From assembly GCF_002192415.1 (NCBI RefSeq), contig NZ_CP021780.1, forward strand, positions 1,736,001 to 1,800,000: a DNA stretch of 64,000 nucleotides. Reading direction: 5' to 3'. The position numbers and the translations under genes are program-made. Below the pieces are notes generated by a model, which was given only the letters and a program-made list of their open reading frames with translations, did no database searches and had not been told where the DNA came from. Position 1 is the stretch's first letter, and each line of letters begins with the position of its first letter. This DNA is from Paenibacillus donghaensis. GTDB taxonomy: Bacteria > Bacillota > Bacilli > Paenibacillales > Paenibacillaceae. Positions 61,684-64,000 of this stretch are shown piece by piece.

Positions 61684-61800
61684 ATGAATACGTTCTCATA
61701 TCAATGGCAACAAGGGAAAGGGAATTCTGGGGATGAGGTCCTATCACGGCCTGAAAATTCTATGGAATGGACAATTGAAGAGCCTTCAGAATTTAAATAA
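61684..61800 (+). CDS. Small protein of unknown function, 38 aa
   Basis: ATG at 61684 is preceded by GAAGGGTTGTCA, and TTGGTTATAAT lies about 40 bp upstream as an extended -10 candidate. The product is hydrophilic and acidic at the end (starts MNTFSYQWQQG, ends WTIEEPSEFK). It stops 20 bp before the amtB -35. No family recognised. Confidence 0.5.
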   Translation: MNTFSYQWQQGKGNSGDEVLSRPENSMEWTIEEPSEFK

Positions 61801-61820
61801 AAACATTCCAAAAAATGTTC

Positions 61821-61850
61821 TTGTCAATTTACCTGACTTCTGATTATAAT
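61821..61850 (+). promoter_or_regulatory. amtB promoter
   Basis: TTGTCA (61821-61826), 18 bp, TATAAT (61845-61850). The start would be near 61857. Confidence 0.65.
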
Positions 61851-61871
61851 GACATTAAGAGTTTCACGCTT

Positions 61872-61888
61872 TGTTAGAAAATATAACA
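61872..61888. promoter_or_regulatory. GlnR/TnrA box in the amtB leader
   Basis: TGTTAGAAAATATAACA matches the GlnR/TnrA consensus TGTNANAWWWTNTNACA at every defined position. It lies downstream of the promoter and 18 bp before the amtB ATG, a position suited to repression. Confidence 0.85.
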
Positions 61889-61906
61889 CTGGGGAGTGGG
61901 GTAACA

Positions 61907-63298
61907 ATGAAAAAGAAATGGTTAATGATGTTGCTAGCCATGGTAACACTGATGGCCTATCCGGTCAGCGCCTTTGCCGCTGAGGGACCAACAAGTCCTG
62001 AATTGCAGATCGGACTGGATACGGCATTTACTTTCTTAGCATTTATCCTTGTATTCTTTATGCAAGCAGGCTTCGCAATGCTGGAAGCTGGTTCGGTTCG
62101 GATGAAGAACGCGGGCCACGTAGCCGGCAAGACCGTATTGACACTGGCCATTGCAAGCTTGTGCTTCTGGGCCGTAGGTTTCGGACTTGGTTTCGGAAAC
62201 GGCAACAACTTCTTCGGTACTGAAGGATTCCTGTATGGTGGCGACACCGCAGCAGCTTCCTTCGAATCACTTGCATTCTCGGGTGTTACGCTGAATGTTA
62301 AATTCCTGTTCCAAATGGCTTTTGCAGCGGTTTCCCTGGCAATCGTATCCGGGGGGATGGCGGAACGCGCCAAACTGAGCGTCTACATCATCTTCGGAAT
62401 TTTGTTCTCTATTGTAATCTACCCTGTCGTAGCTCACTGGGTATGGGGCGGCGGCTGGTTGGCTGAGCTGGGTATGCAGGATTATGCGGGTTCGACAGTT
62501 GTCCATCTTACAGGTGCAACAGCGGCTGTAGTGGCTACGATTCTACTGAAACCCCGTCTTGGCAAGTTTAATAAAGAAGGCAAGCCGGTTATTATTCCCG
62601 GACACAACCAGGTATTTACGGTTCTGGGTGTTATCATTCTCTGGTTCGGCTGGTTCGGATTCAACCCCGGCAGCGCGTTGTCCCCTTTGGGCGGATTCTT
62701 CGGCCATGTTGCAGTAACTACCAACATTGCAGCTGCAGCGGGTGGACTTGCGGCACTTATCGCCTCCTGGCTGTACTTCGGCAAGTCGGATATTCCGGCT
62801 ATGCTGAACGGTGTGCTGGCAGCTCTGGTAGCCATTACCGGTGCCTGCGCATTCGTAGAGCCTTGGGCTGCGATCCTGATCGGATTCATTGCCGGAGCCT
62901 TCACCTTCATGACTTCCCAGTGGCTGGAACGCGCTGGACTGGATGATCCGATCTATGCCTTCTCTGTACACGGTATTGCCGGTATGTGGGGCGCGGTTTC
63001 CACAGGTTTGTTCGCAACGCCTGAGCTTGTTGAAATCGTTGGCGTTGGTAAAGCCGGATTGTTATACGGCGGTGGCTTCCACCAGTTGGGTGTACAGATT
63101 CTCGGTGTAGTTGGAACATTTATCTTCGTAGCTGTATTGTCCTTCATCATCCTCTACGTTATGAAGATGGTTATCGGCCTGCGTGTTACTGAAGAGGAAG
63201 AATTGATGGGGCTGGATATCAGTGAGCATGGTACTTATGGGTACCCTGAGCAGATGAAATTGATCGCTGACTCCGAATCCAAATCCCTTAACAAATAA
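61907..63298 (+). CDS. amtB: Ammonium transporter AmtB
   Basis: 463 residues from ATG 61907 (TGGGGAGTGGGGTAACA). N-terminal signal-like helix (WLMMLLAMVTLMAYPVSAFA) followed by eleven membrane helices. Conserved Amt features: QAGFAMLEAGSVRMKNA, the pore region HLTGATAAVVA, WFGWFGFNPGSALS and VHGIAGMWGA with the second pore His. Ends with a cytosolic tail. No glnK gene follows, which is unusual for Amt operons; instead a nucleotidyltransferase-like gene begins 32 bp downstream. Confidence 0.96.
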   Translation: MKKKWLMMLLAMVTLMAYPVSAFAAEGPTSPELQIGLDTAFTFLAFILVFFMQAGFAMLEAGSVRMKNAGHVAGKTVLTLAIASLCFWAVGFGLGFGNGNNFFGTEGFLYGGDTAAASFESLAFSGVTLNVKFLFQMAFAAVSLAIVSGGMAERAKLSVYIIFGILFSIVIYPVVAHWVWGGGWLAELGMQDYAGSTVVHLTGATAAVVATILLKPRLGKFNKEGKPVIIPGHNQVFTVLGVIILWFGWFGFNPGSALSPLGGFFGHVAVTTNIAAAAGGLAALIASWLYFGKSDIPAMLNGVLAALVAITGACAFVEPWAAILIGFIAGAFTFMTSQWLERAGLDDPIYAFSVHGIAGMWGAVSTGLFATPELVEIVGVGKAGLLYGGGFHQLGVQILGVVGTFIFVAVLSFIILYVMKMVIGLRVTEEEELMGLDISEHGTYGYPEQMKLIADSESKSLNK

Positions 63299-63330
63299 TA
63301 ACGTCACTACTAATTAGGGAGGCGGACCGT

Positions 63331-64000
63331 GTGGCTGGGATGGAGGCAGAATGGAATACAGATCATAGTTATAAGTCCATCGTAACGGCCGGTTCGCCGC
63401 GGGAGCTGAAAGACAGGCGCACAGCCTGTCAGGCGGTACTCCTGGAACAACTAAACGTTATCCCTATAGAGGAATGGATGCCCCGTGTAAATGCCATGCA
63501 TGACCGGATTGCGCAAACGGCGGTAACCTTATGTGAGGCGCAGATGAAAGAGGCGGGCTATGGCCCGCCTCCCTGCGCCTATTCCTTTATTGTATTCGGC
63601 AGCGCCGGCAGAGAGGAAGCCACACTCTGGAGTGATCAGGATAACGGCCTGATTGTAGAGGGAGAACCGGATGAGGGCAAGAACCGGTATTTTCAAGCTT
63701 TTGGCGCAAGATTGTCCGATGTGCTGGAAGCAGCAGGGTATGAGAAATGCGACGGGAAGGTGATGTGCTCGGAGCCATTATGGCGTAAGACACTACCTGA
63801 ATGGACAGCTCAGCTGGCAGCCTGGAAAGAGCAGCTGGAATGGGAGCCGGTCCGCTATCTGATTATTGCTTCGGATATGCGCCATGTGGCAGGAGATGAA
63901 GGCTTGTCTGCGCACTGGAAGGAGGCCTTCTATGCCGGATTTGCCGAGAACAGCGGACTTTCGAATGCTGTACTGCGAAATACGGTCCGTCATAAGGCGA
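63331..64000 (+). CDS. DUF294 putative nucleotidyltransferase (GlnD-like), 3' part cut by window edge
   Basis: An open frame of at least 223 codons from GTG 63331 (AGGGAGGCGGACCGT), running off the right edge. The motif FGSAGREEATLWSDQDNGLI is the GSxGRxE...DQD active-site pattern of DUF294/GlnD-type nucleotidyltransferases. Residues before it form a helical region. In this family the domain often sits with CBS or cNMP domains, not seen in the available part. Because it directly follows amtB, a role in nitrogen signalling is inferred. Confidence 0.82.
   Translation, partial: MAGMEAEWNTDHSYKSIVTAGSPRELKDRRTACQAVLLEQLNVIPIEEWMPRVNAMHDRIAQTAVTLCEAQMKEAGYGPPPCAYSFIVFGSAGREEATLWSDQDNGLIVEGEPDEGKNRYFQAFGARLSDVLEAAGYEKCDGKVMCSEPLWRKTLPEWTAQLAAWKEQLEWEPVRYLIIASDMRHVAGDEGLSAHWKEAFYAGFAENSGLSNAVLRNTVRHKA

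Overview
The window looks like a chromosomal segment of a Paenibacillus-type Firmicute. Evidence for this is the strong GGAGG-type ribosome binding sites, very frequent TTG and GTG starts, sporulation and cortex-lysis genes (a YjcZ-type peptide, a LysM-M14 endopeptidase), the coproporphyrin-dependent haem operon hemE-hemH-hemY, ytpB, racE, cstR, a GlnR/TnrA-type box, and base composition near 50 percent G+C in genes. No rRNA, tRNA, CRISPR array, prophage or intact insertion sequence was seen. Products were named by reading the translations and recalling families; no database search was run.

Layout. 1-2.4 kb is a zinc-starvation island: a perfect Zur box sits just after a promoter driving a zinc-free L33 paralogue, a ZagA/YciC-type GTPase and an S14 paralogue interrupted by an in-frame TAG; a second COG0523 GTPase lies divergently and runs off the left edge. 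2.4-3.65 kb is a gene-free repeat cluster. 3.65-8.0 kb (minus strand) is a bacitracin-resistance-like module: two-component system, ABC transporter and UppP. 8.1-12.5 kb carries small regulators and enzymes. 12.5-15.3 kb is a second repeat-rich stretch holding racE and a dead IS1182-type transposase. 15.3-25.4 kb has an MFS/Rgg pair, the LysM-M14 peptidase, a Cys-free HesB-like protein, an aldo/keto reductase, an rRNA methyltransferase and another MFS pump. 25.6-29.1 kb is hemEHY. 29.4-35.7 kb has CapA, GdpD, FAH, DUF92, TetR and an ABC-F protein. 35.9-42.4 kb is mostly minus strand: a secreted stalk protein, a glycosidase-like protein, an M42 peptidase, LapA, PepF and small proteins. 42.6-49.5 kb has a cold shock protein, an MFS, YtpB, PfkA and a persulfide-response operon (four-domain CoA-disulfide-reductase fusion plus CstR). 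49.6-61.3 kb has a frameshifted MATE pump, a glycoside-hydrolase-like secreted protein, YitT, a CshA-type DEAD helicase, YesL, a probable 6S RNA, Tpx, rhomboid, a LysR regulator, YugP and MerR. 61.7-64 kb is a nitrogen module: a GlnR/TnrA box, amtB, and a DUF294 nucleotidyltransferase cut by the right edge.

The most unusual material is intergenic. A recurring element of about 190-250 bp is built of four short palindromic units arranged as a nested inverted repeat (five full or partial copies). A second element of about 240-275 bp directly follows two of those copies. A third repeat family carries an identical extended -10 promoter upstream of two unrelated genes. The other notable points are the stop codon in the zinc-independent S14 gene, a possible second start that would give PepF a signal-peptide-like leader, and predicted regulatory sites (Zur, an OmpR-type direct repeat, paired CstR operators, a GlnR/TnrA box) that fit the genes beside them.
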